From: Nitrobacter vulgaris | Lineage (GTDB): Bacteria; Pseudomonadota; Alphaproteobacteria; Rhizobiales; Xanthobacteraceae | Direction: 5' to 3' | DNA: 64,000 nucleotides | NCBI RefSeq assembly: GCF_002028545.1 | Contig: NZ_MWPQ01000031.1 | Span: 34,759-98,758, forward strand | In this document: piece after piece, positions 9,078-17,796 of the stretch | Position numbering within the stretch: position 1 is the first letter of the stretch | Layout of the letters: each line of letters starts with the position of its first letter | Position numbers and translations under genes: made by a program | Notes under the pieces: generated by a model | Told to the model about the DNA's origin: nothing | What the model saw: only the letters and a program-made list of their open reading frames with translations | Databases searched by the model: none

Positions 9078-10334
9078 ATGGCGAGATCTGGCAATCTGTC
9101 GGTCCTGCTCATCAGCACCTGGGCCTTCACCGTCTGCTTCGCTGTCTGGATGATGTTCGGCGTGATCGGCATCCCGATCCGCGCGCAGCTTGGGCTTGGT
9201 TCGACCGAGTTCGGTCTCCTCACGGCGACACCCGTCCTCACCGGTGCGATATTTCGTTTGCCATTGGGCATCTGGACCGACCGCTTCGGCGGACGGATCA
9301 TCATGCTGCTGTTGCTGATTGCCTGCGCGATCCCGCTTTGGCTGTCCGCCTATGCGACCGCGCTTTGGCATTTTTTGCTGCTCGGATTGGCGCTCGGTCT
9401 CGTCGGCGCTTCATTTTCGGTCGGCACACCTTACGTCGCGCGCTTCTTTCCTAAAGAGAGCCGCGGTTTCGCGATGGGCTTCTTCGGTGCAGGAACAATC
9501 GGCGCGGCGCTCAACATGTTCGTCGCGCCGTGGCTGATCGATGCCTATGGGTGGCAGATGGTTCCCAAGGTCTATGCAGTCGCGCTGCTGGTCACGGCGC
9601 TTTTGTTCTGGGTGTTGTCCAAGCCTGATCCTGGCGTTGGCGGTCCAGTCGCATCGATGTGGCAGCAGTTGTCCGTGCTGCGCAATCCGCGGGTTTGGAA
9701 ATACTGCCAGTACTACTCGATCGTCTTCGGCGGCTTCACCGCGCTGTCGATCTGGATGCCGCAATATTTCAAGACGGAGTATGGCTTCACCATCGCGCAG
9801 GCCTCGCTTCTCGCCGCCTGCTTCTCGCTCCCCGGCGGCGCCTTCCGCGCCCTCGGCGGTTGGTTGTCGGACCGTTTCGGCGCTCATAATGTGACGTGGT
9901 GGGTGCTGTGGGTTGCCTGGGTCTGCCTGTTCCTGCTGTCCTATCCCAAGACCGACCTGATCGTGCACACGATCCGCGATCCCCTGAGTTTCAGCATCGC
10001 TCTGCCGTCGTGGTTCTTCACGATGCTTCTCTTCACGCTCGGCATCGCCTTTGCCTGCGGCATGGCTTCGACGTTCAAATATATCGGCGACGACTTTCCC
10101 GACAGCATGGGCGCGGTGTCCGGCATTGTCGGCATGGCGGGCGGCCTCGGCGGTTTCCTGCTGCCGATCACGTTCGGTGCGATCCTGGACTGGCTCGGCA
10201 TCAATTCGAGCTGCTTCATGCTGCTCTACGGCATCATCTGGGTGTCGCTGACCCTCAATTATCTGACCGAAGTCCGGCAGGCGCCGGTCATGGGAGAAAA
10301 GTCACGATCTGCGGCAACGGACTTATCGCGTTAA
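9078..10334 (+). CDS. NarK-type nitrate/nitrite transporter (MFS, NNP family)
   Basis: A 418-residue major facilitator with 12 predicted helices. NNP features are the glycine-rich helix GFFGAGTIGAALNMFVAPW in the N-half and GIVGMAGGLGGFLLPITFG in the C-half, with the MFS loop GIWTDRFGGRI between helices 2 and 3. A TTG at 9066 is in frame, but ATG 9078 sits 7 nt behind GGGG and is preferred. It stands alone, with no nitrate reductase, nitrite oxidoreductase or nitrite reductase gene nearby. The direction and substrate (nitrate import, nitrite export, antiport) cannot be told from sequence. Confidence 0.85.
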   Translation: MARSGNLSVLLISTWAFTVCFAVWMMFGVIGIPIRAQLGLGSTEFGLLTATPVLTGAIFRLPLGIWTDRFGGRIIMLLLLIACAIPLWLSAYATALWHFLLLGLALGLVGASFSVGTPYVARFFPKESRGFAMGFFGAGTIGAALNMFVAPWLIDAYGWQMVPKVYAVALLVTALLFWVLSKPDPGVGGPVASMWQQLSVLRNPRVWKYCQYYSIVFGGFTALSIWMPQYFKTEYGFTIAQASLLAACFSLPGGAFRALGGWLSDRFGAHNVTWWVLWVAWVCLFLLSYPKTDLIVHTIRDPLSFSIALPSWFFTMLLFTLGIAFACGMASTFKYIGDDFPDSMGAVSGIVGMAGGLGGFLLPITFGAILDWLGINSSCFMLLYGIIWVSLTLNYLTEVRQAPVMGEKSRSAATDLSR

Positions 10335-10351
10335 AGCCTGATCCCAAAGAA

Positions 10352-10379
10352 CAGAGTTTGATACAACGCAGTTGAATCG
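10352..10379. repeat. Palindromic intergenic repeat, copy 1
   Basis: CAGAGTTTGAT, CAACGCAGTTGAATCG and flanks match the copy at 44548-44583 almost base for base. The core is GATACAAC-GCA-GTTGAATC, an inverted repeat with one mismatch. It lies just after the NarK-like stop. Confidence 0.6.
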
Positions 10380-10417
10380 GAGCTCAGGTTGGGCAGCAGA
10401 CGACCATATGCACTTCT

Positions 10418-11695
10418 TCACGCCATGGCCTGATCGAGGTCGGCCATCAGATCTTCTTTGTCCTCGATGCCGATTGACAGGCGAACGACATCGGGTCCGG
10501 CACCGGCTTTGGTCTTAGCCGCATCGTCGAGTTGGCTGTGCGTGGTCGATGACGGATGGATAACAAGCGATCGGGTATCGCCGATATTGGCAAGGTGCGA
10601 GAACAGCTTGAGTTTCGATACCAGATTGACGCCGGCGTCGTATCCGCCTTTCAGGCTGAACGTGAAGACCGCGCCCGCTCCCTTGGGCGAATACTTGCGG
10701 GCAAGGGTATTGTACTTGTCGCCGGGCAATCCAGCGTAGTTGACGGCCGCGACCGCAGGGTGGACGGCCAGCCATTCAGCGATCGCCTGCGTATTCTCGC
10801 AATGTTTCTGCATCCGTAACGGCAGCGTTTCGATACCCGTCAGGATCATGAATGCATTAAACGGCGAAAGCGCCGAGCCGAGATCGCGCAGGCCAAGCGC
10901 ACGGCAAGCAATCGCGAATGCGAAATTTCCGAATGTCTCCTGTATCCGGATTCCATGATACTCCGGACGCGGTTCGCTCAGCATTGGAAACTTGTTGTCC
11001 TTCGACCAGTCGAATGTACCTGCATCGACGATGATGCCGCCAAGCGAGTTGCCATGGCCGCCGAGGAATTTTGTGAGCGAATGAACCACGATATCGGCGC
11101 CGTGTTCGATCGGCCGGATCAGGTATGGGCTCGCCATCGTATTGTCGACGATCAGGGGGACACCGGCCTTGCGTGCCACGGTGGCGACGGCTTCGATATC
11201 GGTGATTGAGCCCCGCGGATTGGCGATGGATTCGATGAAGATCGCCCGTGTTCGCGGCGTGACCGCTTGTTCAAAAGTCTCGACGTCGTCCGGATCGGCC
11301 CACGCCACGTTCCAGCCAAAGCTCTTGAATGCATGCGTGAACTGATTGATCGTCCCGCCATAGAGCTTGCGCGCCGCGATGACCTCATCACCGGGCTTCA
11401 TGAGTTGCTGAAGCGTGATGACCTGCGCGGCGTGTCCCGAGGCTACCGCGAGCGCTGCAGTGCCGCCTTCGAGCGCGGCGACTCGCTCTTCCAGCACTGC
11501 GTTGGTCGGATTGCCGATGCGGGTATAGATGTTGCCGAATGCCTGCAATCCGAACAGCGAGGCCGCGTGCTCGGCATCGTTGAACACGAACGAGGTGGTC
11601 TGATAGATCGGCGTCGCGCGTGCGCCGGTGGTCGGATCAGGCTGAGCGCCGGCATGGACAGCAAGCGTTGCAAAGCCTGGGATGCGATCGGTCAT
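10418..11695 (-). CDS. metY: O-acetylhomoserine sulfhydrylase / aminocarboxypropyltransferase
   Basis: A 425-residue PLP enzyme of the Cys/Met-metabolism family, which makes homocysteine (or methionine) from O-acetylhomoserine and sulfide (or methanethiol). The N-terminus carries FATLAVHAGAQPDPTTGARA and PIYQTTSFVF. The phosphate-binding YTRIGNPTN and LEGGTAALAVASGHAA follow. The PLP lysine lies in VVHSLTKFLGGHG. Insertions typical of MetY over MetB/MetZ make it longer than cystathionine synthases. ATG 11695 is preceded by AGGA at the right distance; an upstream in-frame ATG at 11728 lacks this. The gene is monocistronic, and no methionine-type riboswitch was recognised upstream. Confidence 0.93.
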   Translation of the reverse strand: MTDRIPGFATLAVHAGAQPDPTTGARATPIYQTTSFVFNDAEHAASLFGLQAFGNIYTRIGNPTNAVLEERVAALEGGTAALAVASGHAAQVITLQQLMKPGDEVIAARKLYGGTINQFTHAFKSFGWNVAWADPDDVETFEQAVTPRTRAIFIESIANPRGSITDIEAVATVARKAGVPLIVDNTMASPYLIRPIEHGADIVVHSLTKFLGGHGNSLGGIIVDAGTFDWSKDNKFPMLSEPRPEYHGIRIQETFGNFAFAIACRALGLRDLGSALSPFNAFMILTGIETLPLRMQKHCENTQAIAEWLAVHPAVAAVNYAGLPGDKYNTLARKYSPKGAGAVFTFSLKGGYDAGVNLVSKLKLFSHLANIGDTRSLVIHPSSTTHSQLDDAAKTKAGAGPDVVRLSIGIEDKEDLMADLDQAMA

Positions 11696-12192
11696 CTCGT
11701 GTCCTGTGTACTCGGTCGAATGTGACACGGTGGATGCTGATGGGATCGCGGGTCGCCGTCAAGGCGCTGCCTCAAGCGTCGGCTTTTTCCGCGCGTCGCG
11801 ACGGTGGCCGCGATGCTTTAAACCAAAATCACGTGCTCACGCCGAGCCGCTCCTTGTTGAAAGTCCCGCGGATATGCTGTCGTCGGAGGCATCGTGACTC
11901 ATCTGGTGGTCCAGAACAGATCATGAGGTTTTGCGTTAGCTCCAACTCGGCAAGCTAGTGGTCGGGAAGGGAACGCTATTCTGGCACGTCGCCCGATCCA
12001 ACCACATGCGACATCTACCTATTCTCTTCCGAACACTTGGAAATTTCACAGGTAATATAGAACCGTTTTCATAAGTATATGATTATTATATAGAAATACC
12101 TTATTAGGGGCGTTGACTAGAGATGGTCGCTTCTCTAGAATCCCAATGGTTCGGTGCGTGGGCGCCGAGGTTTCTTTTCACGGATCTCTCAC
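11696..12192. other. Intergenic region between metY and rplM
   Basis: About 500 bp shared by two divergent genes. The left half is GC-rich and unremarkable. The right half (about 12030-12110) is strikingly AT-rich for this genome and runs into the rplM promoter. It may act as an UP-element or be bent DNA. Confidence 0.5.
12113..12141 (+). promoter_or_regulatory. Sigma-70 promoter of rplM-rpsI
   Basis: TTGACT (12113-12118), a 17-nt spacer, then TAGAAT (12136-12141) give near-consensus boxes at ideal spacing. Transcription should start near 12148, about 45 nt before the rplM ATG. The AT-rich tract just upstream fits a strong ribosomal-protein promoter. Confidence 0.7.
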
Positions 12193-12657
12193 ATGAAAAC
12201 GTTCTCGGCTAAGCCCGCCGAAGTGACGAAGAAATGGGTGCTGATCGACGCCAGCGGACTGGTGGTCGGACGGCTCGCCACACTCGTTGCGATGCGGCTG
12301 CGTGGTAAGCATCTGCCGATCTATACGCCGCATGTCGATTGCGGCGACAATGTCATCATCATCAATGCCGCCAAGGTGGTTCTCACCGGCCGCAAGCGTG
12401 ACAACAAGGTCTATTACAATCACACCGGATATATTGGCGGCATCAAGCAGCGCACTGCGAAGTCGATCCTCGAGGGTCGCTTCCCGGAGCGCGTCATCGA
12501 GAAGGCCATTGAACGTATGATCCCGCGTGGACCGCTGGGACGCGTGCAGCTTGGCAATCTCCGTGTCTACGCCGGCGCGGAGCATCCGCATGAGGCCCAG
12601 CAGCCGGAAGTCGTCGATATCGGCGCAATGAACCGCAAGAACAAGAGGGCCGCATAA
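12193..12657 (+). CDS. rplM: 50S ribosomal protein L13
   Basis: 154 residues beginning [20 protein letters not shown], with the L13 core [30 protein letters not shown] and MIPRGPLGR near the end. It is an early-assembling 23S rRNA binder of the large subunit. The frame is open 39 nt further upstream, but the MKTFSAK start is the conserved one and lies just downstream of the predicted promoter. It is followed 2 nt later by rpsI, the usual L13-S9 operon. Confidence 0.98.
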   Translation: MKTFSAKPAEVTKKWVLIDASGLVVGRLATLVAMRLRGKHLPIYTPHVDCGDNVIIINAAKVVLTGRKRDNKVYYNHTGYIGGIKQRTAKSILEGRFPERVIEKAIERMIPRGPLGRVQLGNLRVYAGAEHPHEAQQPEVVDIGAMNRKNKRAA

Positions 12658-12659
12658 TT

Positions 12660-13136
12660 ATGTCCGATACCATGCAGTCTCTCGATCAGTTGTCGTCGCT
12701 GAAGTCGGCCGAGTCGGAAGCGCCGAAGCACACCAAGAAAGTCGATAAGTACGGCCGTGCTTACGCCACCGGCAAGCGCAAGGACGCGGTTGCCCGCGTC
12801 TGGATCAAGCCGGGCGCCGGAAAAATTCTCGTCAACGCCCGAGAGGTCGACATTTACTTCGCGCGTCCTGTGCTGCGAATGATGATTCAGCAGCCGCTTG
12901 TTGCCGCCGCGCGCGCCGGTCAATATGACGTGGTCTGCACCGTCGCCGGCGGCGGCCTGTCTGGTCAAGCGGGAGCTGTCCGTCACGGTTTGTCCAAGGC
13001 ATTGACAAACTTCGAGCCCGAATTGCGTAGCGTACTCAAGAAGGGTGGCTTCCTGACCCGCGATTCCCGCGTGGTTGAGCGCAAGAAGTACGGCAAGGCG
13101 AAAGCCCGCCGCTCATTCCAGTTCTCGAAACGCTAA
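12660..13136 (+). CDS. rpsI: 30S ribosomal protein S9
   Basis: 158 residues. An acidic/polar N-terminal extension of about 30 residues (typical of alphaproteobacteria) precedes the S9 domain, which starts [18 protein letters not shown], contains [19 protein letters not shown], and ends in [11 protein letters not shown], the C-terminal tail that reaches the P-site tRNA. It starts 2 nt after rplM and is followed by a strong hairpin. Confidence 0.98.
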   Translation: MSDTMQSLDQLSSLKSAESEAPKHTKKVDKYGRAYATGKRKDAVARVWIKPGAGKILVNAREVDIYFARPVLRMMIQQPLVAAARAGQYDVVCTVAGGGLSGQAGAVRHGLSKALTNFEPELRSVLKKGGFLTRDSRVVERKKYGKAKARRSFQFSKR

Positions 13137-13157
13137 AGGCGCAATTGGATCGTTCAT

Positions 13158-13190
13158 GGCATTCGCTGCTGCTTGGTGGCAGCGAATGCC
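13158..13190 (+). terminator. Terminator-like hairpin after rpsI
   Basis: Perfect 12-bp arms, GGCATTCGCTGC (13158-13169) and GCAGCGAATGCC (13179-13190), enclose a 9-nt loop 21 nt after the rpsI stop. The following sequence is only weakly T-rich, so termination may be partly Rho-assisted. Confidence 0.6.
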
Positions 13191-13274
13191 GGTTCTCGGA
13201 ATCCAACGCGATGATCCCTTCCGGGGCCGGAGAGGGTATATCGGGCTCCTCAAGAAGCCTGTTATGCTTGCGGG

Positions 13275-14288
13275 ATGAAGCTGGCTTCGTCGCCGTCTGG
13301 GAAGAGAATCGGCGTGGTTCCACGTCTGCTGGTTCTCGCGCGATGCGCATTCGCCATCACGCTGCTGGTGCCAAGTGCCCTAGCGCAGGTCGGCGCGGAG
13401 ACAGCGGCTGATCCCGGACCTGCCGTCAAGGCCGACAAGACAAATCAAGACAAAACCGACAAGACCGATAAGGCAGATCAAGACACGCGCGAATCGATCT
13501 GTCTGATGGTCGAGTCGGCGGCGAAGGCCGAGAGCTTGCCGCTGGAATTTTTCGCGCGCGTGATCTGGCAAGAAAGCCGGTTTCAGCCCGACGCGGTGGG
13601 ACCGTTGACGCGCAGCGGTCAGCACGCCCAGGGCATTGCGCAGTTTATGCCGGGGACGGCAAATGAGCGACGGCTGCTCGATCCGTTCGATCCGGTACAG
13701 GCTCTGCCGAAATCAGCCGAATACCTGAACGAGTTGCGCGGGCAGTTCGGCAATCTGGGATTGGCGGCCGCAGCCTATAATGCCGGACCGCGCCGGGTGC
13801 AGGACTGGCTTGACGGCAAGGGGGGCATGCCGGCGGAGACGCGCAACTACGTTGTCGCGATCACGGGATCGCCGGTTGAGGACTGGGCTGCCGCCGGTAG
13901 GAGCGGCACGCTACCAGCGCAGCCATCGACGACGAGTTGCCGTGAGTTGATGGCGTTGTTGACGCGCGCGCCCAATCCTTTCGTTTCGGAGCTTGAACAG
14001 CATGTGAAGCTCGGTGCCGACAAGTTATGGGGCGTACAACTCGCAGCCGGCTTCAGCCGCGTCCGCGCCATGGCCATGTACGCACGAGCCATCCGGCGGC
14101 TTGGCGCCGTGATCGGCGACCGCGATCCGAGTCTTTTGGGTTCGATATGGCGCAGCCGCGGTACCCGGACATTCTATCAGGTGCGGATCGGGGCCGATAC
14201 CCGCCCGGAAGCCGATGGTCTATGCAAACAGATTCGGCGTGCTGGCGGCGCCTGCCTCGTGCTGCGAAACCCGCACGTGAAAGGTTAA
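13275..14288 (+). CDS. Secreted lytic transglycosylase with SPOR-like C-terminus
   Basis: 337 residues with an N-terminal signal sequence (RLLVLARCAFAITLLVPSALAQ) and then a low-complexity Asp/Lys/Thr stretch (about 57-75). The SLT/goose-lysozyme domain follows at about 85-195: LPLEFFARVIWQESRFQPDA holds the catalytic Glu of the ES motif, then QGIAQFMPGTA and AAAAYNAGPRRVQDWL. The last about 70 residues (FYQVRIGADTRPEADGLCKQ) resemble a SPOR peptidoglycan-binding domain. It should cleave peptidoglycan in the periplasm and may locate to the septum. Transcribed alone after the ribosomal operon terminator. Confidence 0.88.
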   Translation: MKLASSPSGKRIGVVPRLLVLARCAFAITLLVPSALAQVGAETAADPGPAVKADKTNQDKTDKTDKADQDTRESICLMVESAAKAESLPLEFFARVIWQESRFQPDAVGPLTRSGQHAQGIAQFMPGTANERRLLDPFDPVQALPKSAEYLNELRGQFGNLGLAAAAYNAGPRRVQDWLDGKGGMPAETRNYVVAITGSPVEDWAAAGRSGTLPAQPSTTSCRELMALLTRAPNPFVSELEQHVKLGADKLWGVQLAAGFSRVRAMAMYARAIRRLGAVIGDRDPSLLGSIWRSRGTRTFYQVRIGADTRPEADGLCKQIRRAGGACLVLRNPHVKG

Positions 14289-14418
14289 ACCCGGCATCCA
14301 CGGCGGTGCGCGACGCCGTTCGGCACGCGCCCCCTGCGTCATCAGGGCGAGATTGGTTATACTTGGCGGTGAATAACGATCGGGATCGTGATATCAGGGA
14401 TGCGAGGAGCTAACGGCG

Positions 14419-14910
14419 ATGGTGCGAGAAAGCGAAGTCAGGGCAGGAGAGGTCGTCGTCGAGCTACCGCCGCCGACGGACGCCGGCCTGGTGTTCATTG
14501 GCCGTATTCGTACGCCGTGGACATCCCGTCTGAAGACCCCGCGTCAAGGGCGTGAAGACGGCCCGGTTTGCCGTCTCGAGATTTTTGATCCCTGGAAGCC
14601 TGCATTGCAGGGGCTCGAGAAGTACGAGAGCATCGAGGTGATTTACTGGCTGCACCTGTCGCGCCGCGACATCGTGCTACAGACCCCAAAAAGCAGTGGC
14701 GCAACCCACGGTACGTTTTCGTTACGATCCCCGGTGCGTCCCAATCCGCTGGGAACGTCGCTGGTCAAGCTGGTCGGTATCGAGGGATCAACCGTGCTGG
14801 TGCGCGGACTGGATTGTCTCGACGAAACGCCGCTGATCGACATCAAGCCGAACCGCTGCCAATTCACGCCGATTGCTCCGCCGCAGGATGGCGATTTCGA
14901 AACCGGCTGA
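14419..14910 (+). CDS. trmO: tRNA (N6-threonylcarbamoyladenosine-37) methyltransferase
   Basis: 163 residues of the TsaA/TrmO family, which methylates t6A37 of tRNA-Thr using S-adenosylmethionine through an unusual beta-barrel fold. Signatures are IGRIRTPW near residue 28, DPWKPALQGLEKYESIEVIYWLH, and the strongly conserved LRSPVRPNPLGTS followed by LDCLDETPLIDIKP. Length is close to the core domain, without the long C-terminal extension of E. coli TrmO. The start ATG has GAGGAG about 9 nt upstream. Confidence 0.92.
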   Translation: MVRESEVRAGEVVVELPPPTDAGLVFIGRIRTPWTSRLKTPRQGREDGPVCRLEIFDPWKPALQGLEKYESIEVIYWLHLSRRDIVLQTPKSSGATHGTFSLRSPVRPNPLGTSLVKLVGIEGSTVLVRGLDCLDETPLIDIKPNRCQFTPIAPPQDGDFETG

Positions 14911-14977
14911 CGGTTCAGTTCTCCCGCACGCCGGGATCAGAGCTTGTCATGACTTCCCGATGCCTGTGCTCAGGAGG

Positions 14978-16222
14978 TCATGAGATGCCATCGTCGCCGG
15001 TCTTGCGAAATGGGCCGGCCTCCGTAAGTTCGCTGGCCGCTGCGGCGACATACTGACGTTCGCGATTGAGGTAGTCACCCACCGCGCGGCGCAGCCCCGG
15101 ATCGGCAATATAGTGCGCCGAGTAGGTGGTCTGCGGAAGATAACCGCGCGCGATCTTATGCTCGCCTTGAGCGCCAGCCTCTACGGTTTTCAAGCGACGA
15201 TGGATGGCAAAATCGATCGCCTGATAATAACAGACCTCGAAATGCAGAAAAGGATGATGCTCGATGGCGCCCCAGTGTCGTCCAAACAGCGTGTCCGAGC
15301 CGATGAAGTTGATGGCGCCCGCGATCCAGCGGCCGTTACGCCGGGCCATGATCAGAGCGATATCCCGGCCCATGTTTTCCCCGATCAGGGAGTAGAACGG
15401 CCGGGTCAAATAGGGCCGGCCCCACTTGCGCGATCCCGTTTCCATATAGAATTGAAAGAAAGCGTCCCAGATTTCCTCTGTGAGATCGCTGCCGGTGAGG
15501 ACGTGGATGGTGATGCCGTTGGCCAGCGCATCGCGACGTTCACGGCGGATCGCCTTGCGGTGTCGCGAGTTGAGGCTGGCGAGGAAATCCTCGAAACTGG
15601 AATAGCCGTTATTCTGCCAATGAAACTGCTGGTCGGTACGCTGGAGGAATCCGTTCTCTGCGAGGAACGTCCATTCTTCCTTGCGGGCAAAAGTGACGTG
15701 GACCGACGACGTGCGGGTCGCGTCACACAAGCCGACGAGGCCACCGGCCAGCGCGGCGCAGACGGCCGCTTGGTCGCTGCCGGGGCAGATCAGAAGCCGC
15801 GGACCGGTAGCCGGCGTAAACGGAACCGAAGCCAGAAGCTTGGGATAATAGCGCCCCCCGGCGCTTTCGTAGGCATTTGCCCAGCCGTGATCGAAGACAT
15901 ATTCACCCTGCGAGTGTGACTTCAAATAGCAGGGAACGAGACCTACGATTGCTCCATTTTGGCGCGCAATCAAATGGCGCGGCCCCCAACCGGTTCGGGA
16001 GCAAGCCGAGTTGGATTCTTCAAGAGCTAAGAAAAAGGCATGCGAAACAAATGGATTGTATGTTTCTTTTGAACTTGAAAATGAATTTTGAGGTGGCGCT
16101 GAGATCGCACCGCCGGGCGCTCCGCTAGGAGCGACCGCCGGATTGGCGCAAGCATCCCAGTCGCCAGCCGGAATTTCGCTGACGGATCCAACGGCTGCGA
16201 GCGATATTTCGGATGACGACAT
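14978..16222 (-). CDS. DUF482 / FemAB-like GNAT N-acyltransferase
   Basis: 414 residues of the COG3146 family. Typical stretches are NPFVSHAFFLALEESNSACS, the charged block SRHRKAIRRERRDAL, FYMETGSRKWGRPYLTRPF, and the C-terminal GAQGEHKIARGYLPQTTYSA. The family is often annotated as a peptidoglycan-linked acyltransferase, but no substrate is established. It forms a leftward group with ridA and the GDPD gene, an arrangement I recognise from other alphaproteobacteria. The first about 40 residues are poorly conserved and rich in Ala and Ser. A short inverted repeat (TCATGAC/GTCATGA, 14947-14983) spans its stop. Confidence 0.85.
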   Translation of the reverse strand: MSSSEISLAAVGSVSEIPAGDWDACANPAVAPSGAPGGAISAPPQNSFSSSKETYNPFVSHAFFLALEESNSACSRTGWGPRHLIARQNGAIVGLVPCYLKSHSQGEYVFDHGWANAYESAGGRYYPKLLASVPFTPATGPRLLICPGSDQAAVCAALAGGLVGLCDATRTSSVHVTFARKEEWTFLAENGFLQRTDQQFHWQNNGYSSFEDFLASLNSRHRKAIRRERRDALANGITIHVLTGSDLTEEIWDAFFQFYMETGSRKWGRPYLTRPFYSLIGENMGRDIALIMARRNGRWIAGAINFIGSDTLFGRHWGAIEHHPFLHFEVCYYQAIDFAIHRRLKTVEAGAQGEHKIARGYLPQTTYSAHYIADPGLRRAVGDYLNRERQYVAAAASELTEAGPFRKTGDDGIS

Positions 16223-16379
16223 CAGGGGTTGAACTGGTCCTATAGTGTTTCCGAGCGAAGAAGCAGACGCCGGATTATCGCGAAAAAATTTGTCAAATCA
16301 AACCTATGGAGACACCTTTGATTCCATCACACGACATCAGAGGTTGGACGCGATGTAGACGAGAACAAGGGTCGCCGGA

Positions 16380-17132
16380 TCATGTGTTCGGGTGGAAACC
16401 CTCGAAGATCATCTGATCGGCGTGTCTTGCGGCACGAGCGCGCTGTTCCGCAGTGCGCACCGTCCACGTCAGCAAGGGACATCTGAAAATGTTTCTTGCA
16501 ATCCAAGGTGCCAGAGCTGGAAGTTCGTTCACGTTGTAAGCCACAAAATGCGGTTGGGTGCGAAAGGCATGACGCAGATGGGTCATCGCGGCGCGCTGGA
16601 GCGAGGTAGTCTTCGGCCAGTCGGTCTTCGTGTAATGGCGTTCGGCGACGATACCGCGCGGGCGCGACGGCATCAATTCGCGCATCGCCATGACCTGATC
16701 CGGGTCGAAAGACATACCGGCTGCCGGCCCGTCATAGCCGGACAGCACCTCCGCCATGCGTCGCACCAGCCGCGTGCTGCTATCGAAATGACTTTTGACC
16801 TCGATCACCAGCGGCACATGGCCGCCGACCATCGCGCAGAGTTCCGCGAGCGACATCATTCTTTCTGACGTGTGCTTGAAAACGACCCGCTTGAGTTCGG
16901 CCACGGTCTGGGTCTGCAAGGCTCCCGATCCCTCGGTCAGTCGGCCAAGTTCATCGTCATGGTGGACCATGGCCTCGCCGTCGGCGGTAAGCTGGATATC
17001 CACCTCGATGCTGAAGTTTCCGGCGATGGCCGCCCGGATCGCCTCAGGCATGTTCTCCACGATGCCACGCGCATGGTCATGCAGGCCGCGGTGGGCGATC
17101 GGGCGTGCTGTCAGCCAGTCGGGTGCGCGCAT
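16380..17132 (-). CDS. Glycerophosphodiester phosphodiesterase family protein
   Basis: 250 residues of the GDPD TIM-barrel family, which hydrolyses glycerophosphodiesters to glycerol-3-phosphate and an alcohol. Active-site motifs are IAHRGLHD (catalytic His) with the EN pair after it, EVDIQLT, and VHHDDELGRLTEGSG (second His, metal-binding Asp). Later come LVIEVKS and the final WTVRT. No signal peptide, so it should be cytoplasmic. It starts 5 nt after the ridA stop and is co-transcribed with it. Confidence 0.9.
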   Translation of the reverse strand: MRAPDWLTARPIAHRGLHDHARGIVENMPEAIRAAIAGNFSIEVDIQLTADGEAMVHHDDELGRLTEGSGALQTQTVAELKRVVFKHTSERMMSLAELCAMVGGHVPLVIEVKSHFDSSTRLVRRMAEVLSGYDGPAAGMSFDPDQVMAMRELMPSRPRGIVAERHYTKTDWPKTTSLQRAAMTHLRHAFRTQPHFVAYNVNELPALAPWIARNIFRCPLLTWTVRTAEQRARAARHADQMIFEGFHPNT

Positions 17133-17137
17133 CAGAG

Positions 17138-17605
17138 TCAGGCGACTTCGAACAGACCTTCGATTTCGACCGCCGCATCTGCGGGAAGGGAGGCGACGCC
17201 GACGGTGCTGCGTGAATGGCGGCCCTTGTCGCCAAACGCTGCAACCATCAGATCCGATGCGCCATTCAACACCTTGGGTCCATCGAGAAAATCGGGAGCG
17301 GAGTTGACGAAGCCGCCCAGTCTGACGACGCGGACAACCTTATCGAGATCGCCGAGCGCGGCTTTGACTTGCGCCAGCAGATTGAGGGCGCAGCCGCGCG
17401 CAGCGGCGTTGCCTTCTTCAACGGTAACGCCTGCGCCCAGCTTGCCCTTCGCGATCAAGTTGCCGTCGGAATCGAGGCAGAGCTGTCCGGATACGAACAG
17501 CAGGTTACCGGTACGGACAAAGCCGACGTAATTCGCCACGGGCGATGCTGGTTCATGCAGGGTGATGCCCTGCGCGGCCAACTTCTGCTCAATCACTCCC
17601 GCCAT
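17138..17605 (-). CDS. RidA family enamine/imine deaminase
   Basis: 155 residues of the YjgF/YER057c/UK114 superfamily. It matches the longer subgroup seen in proteobacteria: NYVGFVRTGNLLFVSGQLCL near the start, then NLLAQVKAALGDLDKVVRVV and SAPDFLDGPKVLNGASDLMV. The last part, RSTVGVASLPADAAVEIEGL, contains the conserved Arg and Glu of the ligand pocket. The enzyme clears reactive 2-aminoacrylate-type intermediates. ATG 17605 follows a GGGGGG tract with 6-nt spacing and is preferred over the upstream in-frame ATG at 17638. First gene of the group with GDPD. Confidence 0.88.
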   Translation of the reverse strand: MAGVIEQKLAAQGITLHEPASPVANYVGFVRTGNLLFVSGQLCLDSDGNLIAKGKLGAGVTVEEGNAAARGCALNLLAQVKAALGDLDKVVRVVRLGGFVNSAPDFLDGPKVLNGASDLMVAAFGDKGRHSRSTVGVASLPADAAVEIEGLFEVA

Positions 17606-17796
17606 GTCAGACCCCCCAGTAATGGATGTTCCACTCAAAATCCGTTGAGGAGCCTATCTCGCCTATCGTCGTACGACATGCAAGCCAATGCCGAGTTCGG
17701 GCAAGTATCTGACGGGCGATCAAACTTTCGGGATAGGCCGCAAAATCGCAGTGTGCGGCCGTACCTCCCCAGTTGCAGCGCAATGGAGCGGTGACT

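Noticed and set aside
11696..11900. Possible SAM-II riboswitch upstream of metY
   Set aside because: A GTGATTTTGG stretch is present on the minus strand, but the conserved GCTTGCAGCCAC and GCTAAA parts are missing.
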